A model generated the notes under the pieces. That model saw nothing but the letters and a program-made list of their open reading frames with translations, was not told the origin of the DNA and did no database searches. From Ctenosaura bakeri (lineage: Eukaryota > Chordata > Lepidosauria > Squamata > Iguanidae), in the NCBI GenBank assembly GCA_948474755.1, contig CAOLHI010003121.1, forward strand, positions 124,001-188,000: 64,000 nucleotides of DNA. The letters run 5' to 3'. This document shows, piece by piece, positions 46,049 to 57,814 of the stretch. A program made the position numbers and the translations under genes. Positions within the stretch are counted from its first letter, which is position 1, and every line of letters starts with the position of its first letter.

Positions 46049-46941
46049 TGTTACCACACTGGAAAACCCTGTCCTGTGGTCTACAATTTTGATATTAAAA
46101 TATGATTCCCTGTGCCTAAGAGGTCGCCTGGATGAGCATGTAGGCAGCAATGGTCAAACGATCAAAAAGCAGGTCAGGCCAGTAAAATCCCCCATAATGT
46201 AGCCCCAGGAGACCTCAAGCTATGCAAAACCACAGTAGATAAACGGTCCTCAGCCCCCGAGAAGCCGACTTGAGGGGATTAGCGTGTTTGCCCCAAGTTG
46301 AGCAAAATCCTATCAGGCAAGGACCATTTACATGAAGTCACACCACAACCCAATGCAGCCGAAGATCGTGAGATTTTGGCAACACCTTGTAATCTCATCA
46401 CGCAAGGAAGTTTCTCATTGCTACACCCATTGTTCTCCCCGGGAAAGGATTATCCATTCAAGTACTTTTCCCCCTACAAACAGTCCCAGTTTTTGAGCGG
46501 TTCTTTGGATCACTCCCGGTCACCCCAGCAGACCATTTCTCCATCCATCAAGTAATCCCCTCAGCCCTCTCCGTGCTGAGCTCCACTTCTTCACTTTCTT
46601 CCCTGGACCAAGGACTTCAGGAAAAGGTGCAGTATTACCCCAGCTACAACCCCTTCAGTCTTCCCCTATCCAGCTTCCTCTCTGTTGTTTCTTAATAGGT
46701 CTTGAGTGAGTGTGTGAGTGAGTGCATTGGTGCATGAGACTTTCATTCAATAAAATCATTTTATTGGACATTTTTGTTTGATTTTTGGCTTCGCCTGACC
46801 CTGTAAAAACTGGGTAAAAAGACCCTGCTAGGTTACCCTGCCTCTCGCATTGCTCTTGCTCATGCTCTGGCTAGTTTCCATTCCCCATCATGTGGAGCAC
46901 ATTGAGGTGTCCCCCAAGGGACCTCAGAAATCAGGGTAACA
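46049..46941 (+). mobile_element. solo LTR related to the TGTTACC family
   Basis: Starts TGTTACCACACTGG and ends CAGGGTAACA, flanked by ACAT on both sides (46045-46048 and 46942-46945). A polyadenylation signal AATAAA lies at 46749-46754. Near the 3' end 'ggttaccctgcctctcgc' is shared with the 17.6 and 41.3-kb LTRs, but the rest differs, so it is a sister family. 893 bp, no internal genes. Confidence 0.78.
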
Positions 46942-46949
46942 ACATCACC

Positions 46950-48240
46950 ACAGAAATGTAGCTACGAAAGTATCTCATTAGAAAAATTTGCAATATAGTA
47001 AGTATTTTGGGCTAACTCTATATTAGGATATCATTATGCCCCAGATGATCAGCAATCTACCCCATCAATTTTAATATTTGAATTACATAAAATGGGTTTG
47101 CAAGTGGAAAAGGAGCCAGAGATTTACAAGGATGTTGATTTCTACTAAAACAAAACAAAACAAAACAATTTTTTTAATGTTACTAAATTTTTCAGAGTCG
47201 CTGCACTGTAAAAAAATTTGGGAGATACTATATGCATCTTGAACTTTTCCCCAGAAGAAGCTGTATTCCTATGCAAAGTCATCTGGAAATTATAAACTCC
47301 ACTGAATTCAAAGCAAACATGCATGCTGCAACTGCAACATTATTCAGGCCAGGAATAAACTTCACTGATATCAGTATTCGACAATATATGGGTTACAGAC
47401 TGCATTCAGCTCACTCAGGACCCCCAGAGTAACCCCAGTTCATTAAAAAAAAAAACCTTTATGAAATAGTTCTCGTGTTCTCTCAGAACCATGGGAGGTA
47501 ATTGTGTCAGGTTTTCCAGCCAGAAGACTGAAAGAGATTATATATCCAAACTAGAAATGACTTTAAATCATTTCATGTTTTGGAAGAAGAAGACATCTGT
47601 TGAAGTTTTTGGAGCCCCACATTTTTATTTTTGCAAGAGAGAGAGAGAAAGAATTGTGCCTCCAAGAAGAACAATTCTTTTCTACAACAAGGAGTAAGGC
47701 CTGATGTACTTTGGACGTGGGAGGGTTTCAACAAACTCACTCTCAGTTTCATGGCAAAAGCTTGACACTTAGAGAGTCCAGGGAAATGTAAACTTGCATG
47801 TGGCAGTCGCATAGGGATGGGGCGAGTGAGGGCAGTTTGCCTCCGGCAGTGATGTTTTTGGGGCGTCCTGGCCTGTACCCATGCCCACGCATGCCCTGGT
47901 CACACACCCCACCCACCGCAGCCTCGCCCCCATGCACAGTGGCCACCCACCTTGCACCATAGCCCTGGTCCCCTCCTGCCCCCCACACACACTCCAAGCT
48001 CCGCCACTGGCATGTGGACTCTCCAAAGTTACCCAATCCTGATTTAGACTAAAGTTATCCAAGTTTCTCCACATGTAGCATTGCCTGAGGTGTACCATTA
48101 TCCTCTGATTGACTGAGGGCACTGAATATTTTCTAGAATTGTACCTATCACTTAGCTTGCAATCACAGACCTATTCACCTGGAAGTCCCAAATAATTGAA
48201 TAGGACTTCCTTCCAAGTAGCTATGAAACAGATCTGTCTT
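46950..48240. other. unassigned intergenic DNA
   Basis: There is a GA-type run at 47637-47651 and a GC-rich patch at 47770-48010. No gene is recognised. Confidence 0.4.
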
Positions 48241-48246
48241 ATTTGG

Positions 48247-48995
48247 TTCTATTCTTTGGTCAGACTCACCTGGAATACTATGTCCAGTCCTTTTTTAAAA
48301 AAATTATTTTAATCTTATATACCTATACAGCCTTAATCTTACATACCTATACAACAAAAACCTGAAAGAAAAGAAATCTGAGAAGAAGAAAAAGTCCTAT
48401 ACAAAACGAACCAGTATATACCAATTACTAACAGAAAACACTGACAATAACAAAAATACATGATACAATAAAAGACAATAATACAATACTGTGTCCAGTT
48501 CTGGGCACCACAATTCAAGGAGGATATTGACAAGCTGGAACATGTCTAGGGGAGGGTGACCAAAATAGTAAAAGGCCTAGAAGCCATGACCTATGAGGAG
48601 TGGCTTGGGGAGCTGTTTATGTTCAACCTGGAGAAGAGAAAGTGAAGAAGTGACATGATAACCATGTTTAAATATTTGAAGGGATGTCATATGGAGGATG
48701 GAGCAAGCCTATTTTCTGCTGCTCCAGAGAGGAGGACACAAAGCAATGGCTTCAAATTACAGTAGAAAGAGATTCCATCTAAACAATAGGAAGAATTTCC
48801 TGACAGTAAGAGCAGTTCAATAGTGGAATATGCTGCATTGGAATATGCTGAGTCTCCTCCTTTAGAGGTTTTAAACAGAGGCTGGATGGCCATATGTTGG
48901 GGGTGCTATGTTTGTGTATTCTTGCATAGTAGTGGATTGGGCTGGATATCCCCTGTGGTCTCTTCCAACTCTACGATTCTATGACCCTATGATCA
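48247..48995 (+). mobile_element. CR1 LINE 3' end interrupted by a short retroposon
   Basis: 'ctcacctggaatactatgtc' begins the ORF2 C-terminal region. After the insertion it resumes 'gtgtccagttctgggcacc' and runs to 'gaggctggatggccat' and the terminal 'ctacgattctatgaccctatg'. 5'-truncated, non-coding. Confidence 0.88.
48291..48484 (-). mobile_element. L1-like retroposon tail inserted in CR1
   Basis: 194 bp of AT-rich sequence beginning with a T-run on the plus strand (poly-A on minus). It is flanked by a long direct repeat: AATACTATGTCCAGTCC (48274-48290) and AATACTGTGTCCAGTTC (48485-48501), 15 of 17 equal. Poly-A plus a target duplication of this length is typical of L1-type target-primed insertion. 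Class is inferred. Confidence 0.65.
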
Positions 48996-48997
48996 GG

Positions 48998-50568
48998 TTT
49001 CATAAGACTCTACAATACATAATGTTCAAAGAAGATGGTTGCAGAGTTCCTTATTTGTATTCAGAGGTTCTTGCTCATTCATGATCAGCTCAGTATGATT
49101 TGTGGTATAAGGCTCACATTCTGTGCTTCTGAAAAATTTATCCATGTGTAATTTTAGGTACAGATTTTTAAAAAATTGAATGTCATTCTTTCCCTCTCTC
49201 TCTTCCATGTGATACTTTTTCAAGTAGGAGAAAAAGTATTCTGGTATGAGATTTAACACTTTTTATAAAAGAAGTTTCTTTGAAGAAGAAGAACTATTTT
49301 AACGCTTAACTAGAAGAGGATTCCACCAGGACACTCATATATAAAATGAATGCCAGAAATAGCCCAGTCCTATGAGGTTGCATATTGGGCCTATATTTCC
49401 TTAGAGCGCAGGTGAGAGAATGGTCCCTACCGTCAGGTACTCCCTAAATGTAAAAAGCTAGTAGTTCAGAATCTGTGCTGGTTTTTCCCTTGACATATTG
49501 GCTTTCCATATGTTTTTGATATGGAATTTTTTTGAGATTAAATTATGACTTTTTCTGGAAAAAGTCCTTTCCTTTCTTTGTCCCCCACCTTTGGCTACAT
49601 TGCAGTGAGATACTTTCAATATTTTATTGATACATATTTATTGTCCTTTTATCAGGTTGAAAGGTATCCCCCTGGAAGCAGTCATGAAATGTGCCTGTGA
49701 ATTTAGATTAATTGTCTTGCTGATATCCCAGTCAGTAGAAATAAAAGACAGTGAAAAATATTACCTCATTAGTTCAAACAAATGGTCATTCTTGCTAACT
49801 CCACATAAAATGCCATACTTAAAATGTCAAACAAGTGCAACATCAGCATCACTCAAACACAAGACCCCGAGATAAACCATGTGGAACCTCAGTGAGTAAT
49901 GAGTTTTCAAATCACCCTTGACAGCTGGGTCCACAACTCTGTTGATCCCTCTAAAAATAAATTAGAAGGTAATGGTTTTCCTTCATGGTGAATTCGGCAT
50001 TGCAAATGGATGTTGTCCTCCACAAACCTCATTCCAATTGTGTCTCAAAGAGATTTCAGTACTGCTGTCATGACATAAGATCCATTTGGCAATGTCAAAC
50101 AGGAGCCAATGTATCAGAGATTTTTTTTTAAATGCTATCTTCAAATGTATTTGTCCCTATTAATTTAGATTATCTTTCTCTTGTATCCTATACTACTCTG
50201 TTATATCCTCATTTTAGCCTCCATCAACACTGTTGTCCTATGATTTTATTTATGGGGTAGAGGAAGTAGATTTACAAAGAAAAAAGGAACAATATGACAA
50301 TATTTATAAGAGTAACAATATTAAACTCCTCAGTTCCTCCCAGAAAAAGATTGCTAGACTCAGATAATATAATATTGGCCCCCTGTACCTTGCGCCAACA
50401 TCTTCACTTATAACATATTTTCTAAAACACCATTAAATTTTTAGATATTGCTGTTTCCCTGCAATAAAGTGAAGTGAGCAAAATTTCTAAGAAATGTCTT
50501 TTTTATTATTATTACAGGTAGTAACTACTTTAAAAAACAAACAAACACATGAAGAATGCCAAATGCAA
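48998..50568. other. unassigned intergenic DNA
   Basis: AT-rich; no gene or clear repeat is recognised. Confidence 0.45.
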
Positions 50569-50572
50569 TGTA

Positions 50573-50999
50573 CAGTTCTCCATTCACATTCACAGGTTTG
50601 ACCTTCAAAAATTTGATTATTTGTGAGGTGCTCACTTGCCTCCCCCATTCTCCCACCCCCATTCCCTGGCCTTTTGACTGAGCATGCTGGCTTCCTTCTC
50701 TGCTCCCTAGAAAAAGACAAATGAATGGGAGAAGGTTCACATGCATACAAGCCTTTCTCCCTCCAAAAAAAAGACGGGGCACACAGGAGACGGAAAGGCA
50801 AACAGAACAAGAGGGGAGTGTTTTCTCTTCCATTTGCTTGCCTGTTGTGCACAGGTGACAGGTAGCAGAATGGAAGGAGGAGCCCTGGGAGGGCATGGGA
50901 GGGGGAAGTGCTCACTTGGGTAGAGGGAGTTATTGGCAGTTTTTTTACTTTCATGAGAGGTCTGCACACCGAACCCTAGCAAAAGTCAAGGGGCTATTG
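50573..50999. mobile_element. pogo/Tigger-like MITE ('CAGTnnTCCCT')
   Basis: CAGTTCTCCATTCACATTCAC and 'ccctagcaaaagtcaaggggctattg' are related, diverged inverted ends, with TA at 50571-50572 and 51000-51001. The interior is different from the 40-kb copy. Confidence 0.65.
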
Positions 51000-51164
51000 T
51001 ATACCTTTATTTTGTTATATTTGATTTTATTTATATATTTGATTTTATTTATATATTTAAGTGTGAACATGTTATGGAAAACAGGCTTTCCACAGAAACA
51101 TGTGATAGCTGCACCCTCTCGTGCAAAGGAATGGCAGTTCACTGGCAGCTATTAGTTGGATTAT

Positions 51165-51386
51165 GGGACTTTTCACACTATACAGTTATAGTGCTATATT
51201 CTACTTTGGCTGCCATGGCTGCATCCCATAGAATCCTGGAACTCGTAGTGTGGTGAGGCACTAGAGCTCTGTAGCTGAGAATTCTAAATAGCCTTCCCTA
51301 TACTACAAATTCCAGCATTCCATAGGCTGGAACAATTGCAGTTAAGTGGAATCATAGCATATCAAATGTATAGAGTGAAAGGGCCC
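51165..51386. mobile_element. palindromic MITE ('ccatgg' family)
   Basis: GGGACTTTTCACACTATAC ... 'gtatagagtgaaagggccc'. Inner arms 'tggctgccatggctgcatcc' and 'ggaacaattgcagttaagtgg' are related. Same family as 7964-8340, uninterrupted here. Confidence 0.65.
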
Positions 51387-51389
51387 TTA

Positions 51390-51930
51390 GACTGGAAGGC
51401 AATTGAAACACAGTATTTGACATTAGGCCAGTTGCTTTCTCTCAATCTAACTTACCCCAAGGACACTCTGCAAGAAAATAAAAGATGCTCCCTCCAAAAT
51501 AATCCCACTCCAAATACACAAGAGGAGTAAGATATAATGAGGGGTAATAATATGAAGAATAACGTGAAGAGAAAAAGCATAGTAAATGATCAGTAAGTTT
51601 GCATAGTTCTTAGGCAATATCTTTAGAAGCACAAAACCATTCTTAACGTTGCAGCAATCAAGAACTGAACAGGAGCAGGACAAGCCACTCTTTCAGTGCA
51701 CACTAAAAATGGAGTGGAAAAGGCTCATGGGAAAAAAAAAACCTCAGTTCTAGAATGCTGTGAACCAAGTTCTGCAGAGGCTCAAAGCCCATTTGTTGGA
51801 GTCACGATGCGCAAAGAAATAGTGGGTGTAAGACTTCAACTGGCAGAGAAAACTCATGCAGATATGATGGAGGGGGAGTCTGTGATGATAGCAAGCAAGA
51901 GAGAATATTTTAATCTCTCCTATTTGCTCA
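51390..51930. other. unassigned intergenic DNA
   Basis: No gene is recognised. Confidence 0.4.
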
Positions 51931-51932
51931 TG

Positions 51933-52078
51933 AGTCCTAAATATCCTGATGGCATCAAATCCCATCTGATCTTGGAAGCTAAACAGAGTTAGGCCTGCTG
52001 AGTACTTGAATTGGGAACCACTAAGGAATGTCAGCTGCTGTAGGCTGTTATTTTAAAGGAAGGCTATGGAAAAGTACC
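51933..52078 (+). mobile_element. 5S rRNA-derived SINE, truncated
   Basis: 'cccatctgatcttggaagct', 'gagtacttgaattgggaa', 'gctgctgtaggctg' follow 5S rRNA order with SINE-specific changes. The 3' body is lost. Confidence 0.7.
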
Positions 52079-52086
52079 CATGAGTA

Positions 52087-52630
52087 CAATCCTCCCTCCA
52101 CATTCACAAGTTTAACCTTCATAAATTTTATTATTTGAGAGGCATATGCTTGCTTCCCCCACCATTCCCCTCCTTCCATTCCCTTGCATTCTTCACCCCA
52201 GGCTTGTGAGGCTTCTGTTTAAAATGGATTTTTTTTCCCTTTTGGGTGAGCAACATCTCCCCACTGGAGGTGTGTCCTCTCTGCCACATGACTGCATATT
52301 CTGCTGTGTAATGACTGCTGATTGGTCAGGTGCTGTCTTTTCTCCTACCCCTTCCCTCTGGGAGGAAACTCCTCTCTCAAGATGGTGACCAGAAGGATGT
52401 GGAACATCAAAACTCAGCTCTCTGCTCTCCTTTGTCTCAGGAGAAAGTACCAGTAAGCCTTTTACCTTGTCTTTTTTCTTCCTCCCAAGAGCACCAGGAC
52501 CAGAGGCAAAGGAAGGAGGGGGCTCTGGAGGGGAATGGGAGAGGGATTGCAAGGGGGGAGTTATTACTGGTTTTTCTACTTTCACAAGGGTTCTGTGCCC
52601 TGAACCCTTGCAAATATAGAGGGGCCACTG
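52087..52630. mobile_element. pogo/Tigger-like MITE ('CAGTnnTCCCT'), longest copy
   Basis: CAATCCTCCCTCCACATTCAC and 'gcaaatatagaggggccactg' are inverted ends with TA on both sides (52085-52086 and 52631-52632). The interior of about 500 bp is GC-richer and opens overlapping frames on both strands without protein-family features. Confidence 0.68.
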
Positions 52631-52639
52631 TATTCCTTA

Positions 52640-52858
52640 CTTTAGAAAATCCAGAAGCTCGCTGGCGATGCTTCCTTCCCCAGTGCAACAATGGAAACTG
52701 CCCGGCTGTGGAAGGAAGAGGTGGGGCCACCATGCTCCCTTCTGCAGGGAGCCAGTGAGGTGTGGAGGGGAGCCTTCCTGGCATGCTCCCTTCCCAGCAG
52801 ATGCACTGCCAGGAGTGCAACAGGACAACACACAGGGCTGTCATCATGCGGAAATGGG
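52640..52858. mobile_element. fragment of family-B MITE
   Basis: 'cagtgcaacaatgg', 'ggctgtggaaggaagaggtg' and 'gtcatcatgcggaaatggg' match the inner and right-end words of the elements at 15.5 and 21.4 kb. The left end is missing. Confidence 0.45.
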
Positions 52859-52859
52859 G

Positions 52860-53303
52860 ATAGAATTATAGAGTTGGAAGAGACAACAATGTCCATCAAG
52901 TTCAACCATCTGCCATACAGGAACACATGCTCAAAACATCCCCAGCAAATGGCCATTGAGTCTCTGTTTAAAAACCTCCAGAAACCTCCACCACACTCCG
53001 AGGCAGCATATTCCACTATTGAATGGCTTTTACCATCGAGAAGTTCTTCCTGATGTTTAGGTAAAATGTCTTTTCCTGTAGTTTGAATCCATTACTCTGT
53101 GTCTCTGGAGCATCAGAAAACAAGCTTGCTCCATCTTCAACACGACATTCCTTCAAATATTTAAAATGGCCATCATGTCACCTCTTAACCTTCTTTTCAT
53201 CAGACTAGCTCCCTAAGCCGCTCCTCATAGGGCATGGTTTCTAGGCCTTTTACTATTTTGGTCACTCTCCTCTGGACATGTTCCAGCTTTTCAATATACT
53301 CTT
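52860..53303 (-). mobile_element. CR1 LINE 3' end
   Basis: 'tagaattatagagttggaag' is the CR1 terminus on the minus strand; the ORF2 C-terminal region follows up to 'ctctggacatgttccagct'. It joins directly to an upstream CR1 segment (next entry), with the middle of the reverse transcriptase missing. Confidence 0.88.
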
Positions 53304-53822
53304 AACAACAAAAAGAGTGACTTAAATTCATTAAGAGTAGCTAGGTATTCCTGTACTACCACTTTACCTATGCTGTGCTGAATTTCCCCTATTACATCAT
53401 CTGTTCCATTTTCTCTGGGTTGAACACTATTTTTCTTTTCAGAGACGACGGAGGCAAAAAAGACGTTTAGTAGTTCTGCCTTTTCTCTGTTCCCTGTTAC
53501 CACTTCTTCATCTTTTGCTTGCAGTGGCCGTACCATCTCCTTGTTTTCCCTTTTGTTACAAACATAACCAAAAAAGTTATTTTTGTTGTTTTTAACCTCC
53601 CTAGCAAGCCTGAGCTCATTCTGTGCTTTCAAGCCTGAGCATAGTCTGCACTTTAGCTTTTCTGACTTTTGCCCTACACATCCTGGCTATTTGTTTGAAT
53701 TCCTCTTTGTTGACTTCCCCCTTTTTCCATTTCCTGTACATGGAATCTTAGTTCATTTCAAAGGTCCTTAGACATACATCCTGGTTTCTTTAGAAACTTC
53801 CCACTTTTCCTCCTCAGTGGAG
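53304..53822 (-). mobile_element. CR1 ORF2 linker segment (internal-deletion copy)
   Basis: On the minus strand, 53632 to 53291 encodes '[20 protein letters not shown]' and '[20 protein letters not shown]', then 'VVQEYLATLNEFKS'. These match, in order, residues between the endonuclease and RT of the CR1 at 60.3-60.7 kb. The RT core is absent, so the copy has lost about 1 kb between 'NEFKS' and the C-terminal region. Confidence 0.82.
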
Positions 53823-53829
53823 GAAAATA

Positions 53830-56715
53830 AGGAAGGAAAATGCATATGATGGCCTCAAAGGGCCAGTAGAGTTATTTCCACCCTCCAGATTCTTGGGGTG
53901 TGCCCAAGGAATAAGGGAGCTTTAATGAATCAAAAGCATTTACTGATCAGATGCCTCATTTTTGCCCGCCAGCAGGGCAGTCTCACTGCAGGTGGACCTT
54001 CTTCTCCACTTGGAGAAGGGGAGATCTGCAGTATGCATCCCGGGGGGCGGGGTGTCAGAAGGATACATTCTTAACATAATAACACTGGCCAGAATTCACA
54101 TGGGGATTTAAATCTTTATAAGTAGGCTCATGTCTGCAGGAAACAGAACTGAGCATTTTCTCATTATCCATATTCAGAAAGGAGTTGCTGTAACATTTCT
54201 GTGTAGGGGAGCCAGTGAAGTGACTGTTACAGATTAGGACTGATCCACACTGATAATGTTGTACAATGGGATCCAATGCACAATGGGATCAATGTGCATC
54301 AGTACTCATACACAATAGGAACAATGTGCTTTGGAGCACCAGCTGTGGATGCCAATGTGCATTATTAGAGCTCTATGTATATTGGGACATTCTTGCTGAT
54401 GCCATGATATGCCTCTTCACCATTCACTAGGAGGGCTCCTTAGAGTGTCTGCTACAGAGCAAAGTATGCATAAAGTTACATAACATAGACTATAGTAGAC
54501 GACAGTATTCAATTATCTACCATGGGGTTAGGACTTTCTTGTTACAGAATTTATACAAATTTCTTAACTTTTTGTGAAAGAGAGAAGTGCATTGCTCAAA
54601 AGGAAGGGGAATTATGTACTGAGACAGAGAGAGATTACTACTTTACTTACAAAATTGTATGGCATAGGTAATCTCTTCTGCAGCCTCCTAAATACATAAT
54701 CTTAAGAATATTGAATTTGCTGCCTTCATATCTCATCTGTCATGAGATCTTTTGCTTAGATAGTATATTGCACACTAGAACTTTAACTTTGGAAAAGAAG
54801 TGGAAAAAATTCCACATAGAATGTTATGGTGTTACAATGTAGAAAAAGTCAGCTGATCTCTCAGTGCCCACCAGTGCTCAGAAGAAGAGGCAGGAAAAGA
54901 AGACAGGGCGAGGGCTACAGGGCGGGGGCTGCAGATCGTTCCCCTCATTTTCAACAGTTCCCAGACACTGGCAAAATGGAGCAGCAGTAAGTGAGAAATG
55001 GCAGCAATAAGGAGGAGAAGCATAAGGGTTATAGAATCTGGATCCAGATCCTGTGGGTGCTTTGATAGATTGTTGACCTCAATCAATAGTGAATGATGCG
55101 AACCCTTGACTCCAGCCATGATCTCTCTTCAAGCCTCACAGATTCAAAGGCATCTTGAGATTTACAAAATTTTCTAATTTTGCTGAGCAGACCACAAGAA
55201 GTAATTAGGGTAGCGAGCTTTGCATTTCTCTGCTACAGCCTTTTTCACAGATATAAAGAGACCACAACATTCTGCTACTACGTTCAAAATATACAGAATT
55301 TCAGTTTCTACAGCTGACTACAGAGATTTAGGAGTACAATTTGCTCGTGTATAAGCATTCTGATAGTCGAAATGTCAAGTCTAACCAAGATCATTATAAT
55401 CATCATCATCTTCACCACTGTCATCATCATTTTATCAGAACTTGGAAAAGTTATTTTTGGGCTATAGTTCCTGAACCCCCCAAGCCAATATGCCCAATGC
55501 AACTTTCTGAATTTTTTTTTTTCTTGAACAATTCCTATCCACAAACTACTACTTACCTATATTACTCACCTTTTTTACTTAAAGTGAGTAATATAAAGCA
55601 AATCTGATGTGAGTAGAGACCCAATCATATGCATTCTTAATTTTTTTTTTCATTTGGACACAATCTCACCCACAAAAATTATTCCGTGCCAGGTTTTGGG
55701 TTTGTTTTTTGTTTGTTTTGTTTTTGTGTTTTTGGTGTATCTGTGTGTGTGTTTGGGTATACATGACACAGCAAAGTAGAATATCTATTAATTGGCCCAT
55801 TTGGTGGAAATTTCTTCCATTGTAGGGACATTAAAATTCACTGGGGTCAAGAAATACATCATAGTAGTTAGCTAGTTAATTAATTTAATTTCATCAAATT
55901 TTATTTTATTTTCATTCCAGCTCATGTTTCCTGGCTCTAGGTATTCAGGTAGAACAAATTTGATTCTGCATTCCTTTGGATATGGCACACTTGTATATCC
56001 TACAATACACTCAAATGCTCTGTGATTGTTACATTGTAACACTGTAAGTTATTTTTTAATTTATCCTGGTGTATTATGGTTAAAGTCATCTAAGCGAGTG
56101 TTCATTACTATATTCCTGGGACAACAAATTCCACATTCTTTCTTTAGTCAATTGCATTTTTGTAATCTGAATTCTGGTTTTATAAGTGAGGAGGAAAAGG
56201 TTGTCTGTCAACTTTCTCTACACATATAAACCATGGGTGGGCCCATGAACACATGCACCCTACTAGTGCCACTAGTGCACAGGTTAGCCTCCCTGAGCTT
56301 ACAAATAATAAATAATAGGTGGCAGTTTGTACCCCCAATTTGTACTCTAAATGTAATTTTGTCTCCTCTTCAATCTTTTTCAGCCAAAAGGGGCCCAAGA
56401 GGGACATTACATTAAGAAACCAAATTAAGATAGTATTATTTTTTTGGCCCCAATATATATTACTTCACACTTACCACACTATTATTTCCTGTTGAAAAAG
56501 TAGTGTTGCATGTTTCCCCAGCTTAAAGAGGTTCTTTTGCAGTTCTTCAGAACTCAATTTCAGTTTGTGCCATACTGAATGATTTCCTATCATCCATATT
56601 TCACAGATTACTTCTGATTCCAAAATATCAGCGAACAACTTAAAGAGTGTTGGTCCCAGTACAGTTTCTTGGGAATTCTCATTGCTTCATCCCTTGCTTG
56701 TAGCATCTTTTTCAT
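53830..56715. other. unassigned intergenic DNA
   Basis: There is an imperfect (ATC)n tract at 55396-55433 and a GTTT/TTTG run at 55700-55735. No gene, CpG island or clear repeat is recognised. Confidence 0.45.
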
Positions 56716-56716
56716 T

Positions 56717-56782
56717 GATAGTCTCCTACCTAAATATTAACCAGAACTGACCCTGCTGAGCTTCCAAGATCAGACTGGATTT
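56717..56782 (-). mobile_element. 5S rRNA-derived SINE fragment, minus orientation
   Basis: 'ctcctacctaaatattaacc', 'gaccctgctgagcttccaag' and 'atcagactggatttgg' are the complement of the 63.45-kb SINE body. The rest is missing where the next MITE begins. Confidence 0.65.
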
Positions 56783-56783
56783 G

Positions 56784-57095
56784 GCAGTCACAATTGCGCG
56801 AGACTCCAGGGGCCAGCAGGTGCTGATCGCGCACCTTTTCATTTTCAGTTGGAAGCCGAAAATGGTGCATGATCACACATTGCTCCCAGACTCTGCGCGC
56901 ACTTACCTGGCGTGCAGAGCCTCCAGAGCCAGCCAGTCACGCTTCCTGCACTGCGGAAGGAAGAGGTGGGGCTCTTGAGCGAGCAGGTAGCTCATGCAGA
57001 GCTGAAGCAGCAGGGATGCAATAGCCTCTTGCTGGAGGCTGCTCACGCGATCCCCGCACCCCAGCACCAGAAAAAGGTAAGGTGCTGAAAGGGCC
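56784..57095. mobile_element. CpG-rich family-B MITE, left end degraded
   Basis: The central hairpin 'gatcgcgcacc ... ggtgcatgatc' (about 56827-56875) encloses 'cattttcag...ccgaaaatg'. The right end 'gtgctgaaagggcc' is the family terminus. The left terminus is not found. Confidence 0.55.
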
Positions 57096-57352
57096 ATAGC
57101 AAATTTTATGTTCCTGAAATAATTTCATAATTGTTGTTGCCCTCCTTTTCCTCCTCCTCCTTCTCTTTTCTCAACTTACCATTGCTCGTTTTGTTGTTTT
57201 CATTCATGTTCTCCATATCTGGACAAAATGTCAGCTTTCAAAACAAAGTTTCTTCCCTCCTATAGAGTATGCAAGGATAAGTGTTATGCAGTGTTACTTG
57301 CTGATTGACAGTACAGCCCTGTCATGGCTTGTGCAGTGAAGTATGACACTAA

Positions 57353-57808
57353 GGCCATTTCCACATGGGGTATTTAAAACGGTGCAGTGCATCCTCCACG
57401 GAAGACGTCTGCACCTTGGAGTAGACTGGGTTTGGACTACTTACCGTAGATCTGCACCTCAGTCCGCTCCGGAAAAACTCCAAGTGGTCCTCCAGCATGC
57501 TTTTGAAAGACCTGATTTTTCTGGTCTTTCAAAAGCACGGAGTGTGCCATGGCGAGCCTGCTCCCTTGGGCAGATTTGCAGGCTCGTACCAATGCGAGCC
57601 TGTGATCTGCCGAGGGCGGGCTTTAGGCTGGCGAGTTTCACCAGTTGGTCAAGACCCACAACCAACCAGAAGCTGCCATTTTGGACACTGGAGCAGTGTA
57701 GAGGGATGACCACGCACTGCTCCTCCTCACCCCAGACCAGACCGAACCACCAGAAGATCCAGTAAGTAGCAGCGCAGGGCGATTCCCTTGCCCCGTGCGG
57801 AAATGGTC
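57353..57808. mobile_element. Harbinger-like MITE (family B), intact ends
   Basis: The inverted ends are GGCCATTTCCACATGGGG and CCCCGTGCGGAAATGGTC, flanked by TAA on both sides (57350-57352 and 57809-57811). A 15-bp perfect hairpin lies at 57498-57512 / 57523-57537 ('tgcttttgaaagacc' / 'ggtctttcaaaagca'). 456 bp, no transposase; overlapping open frames are incidental. Confidence 0.8.
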
Positions 57809-57814
57809 TAAGTA

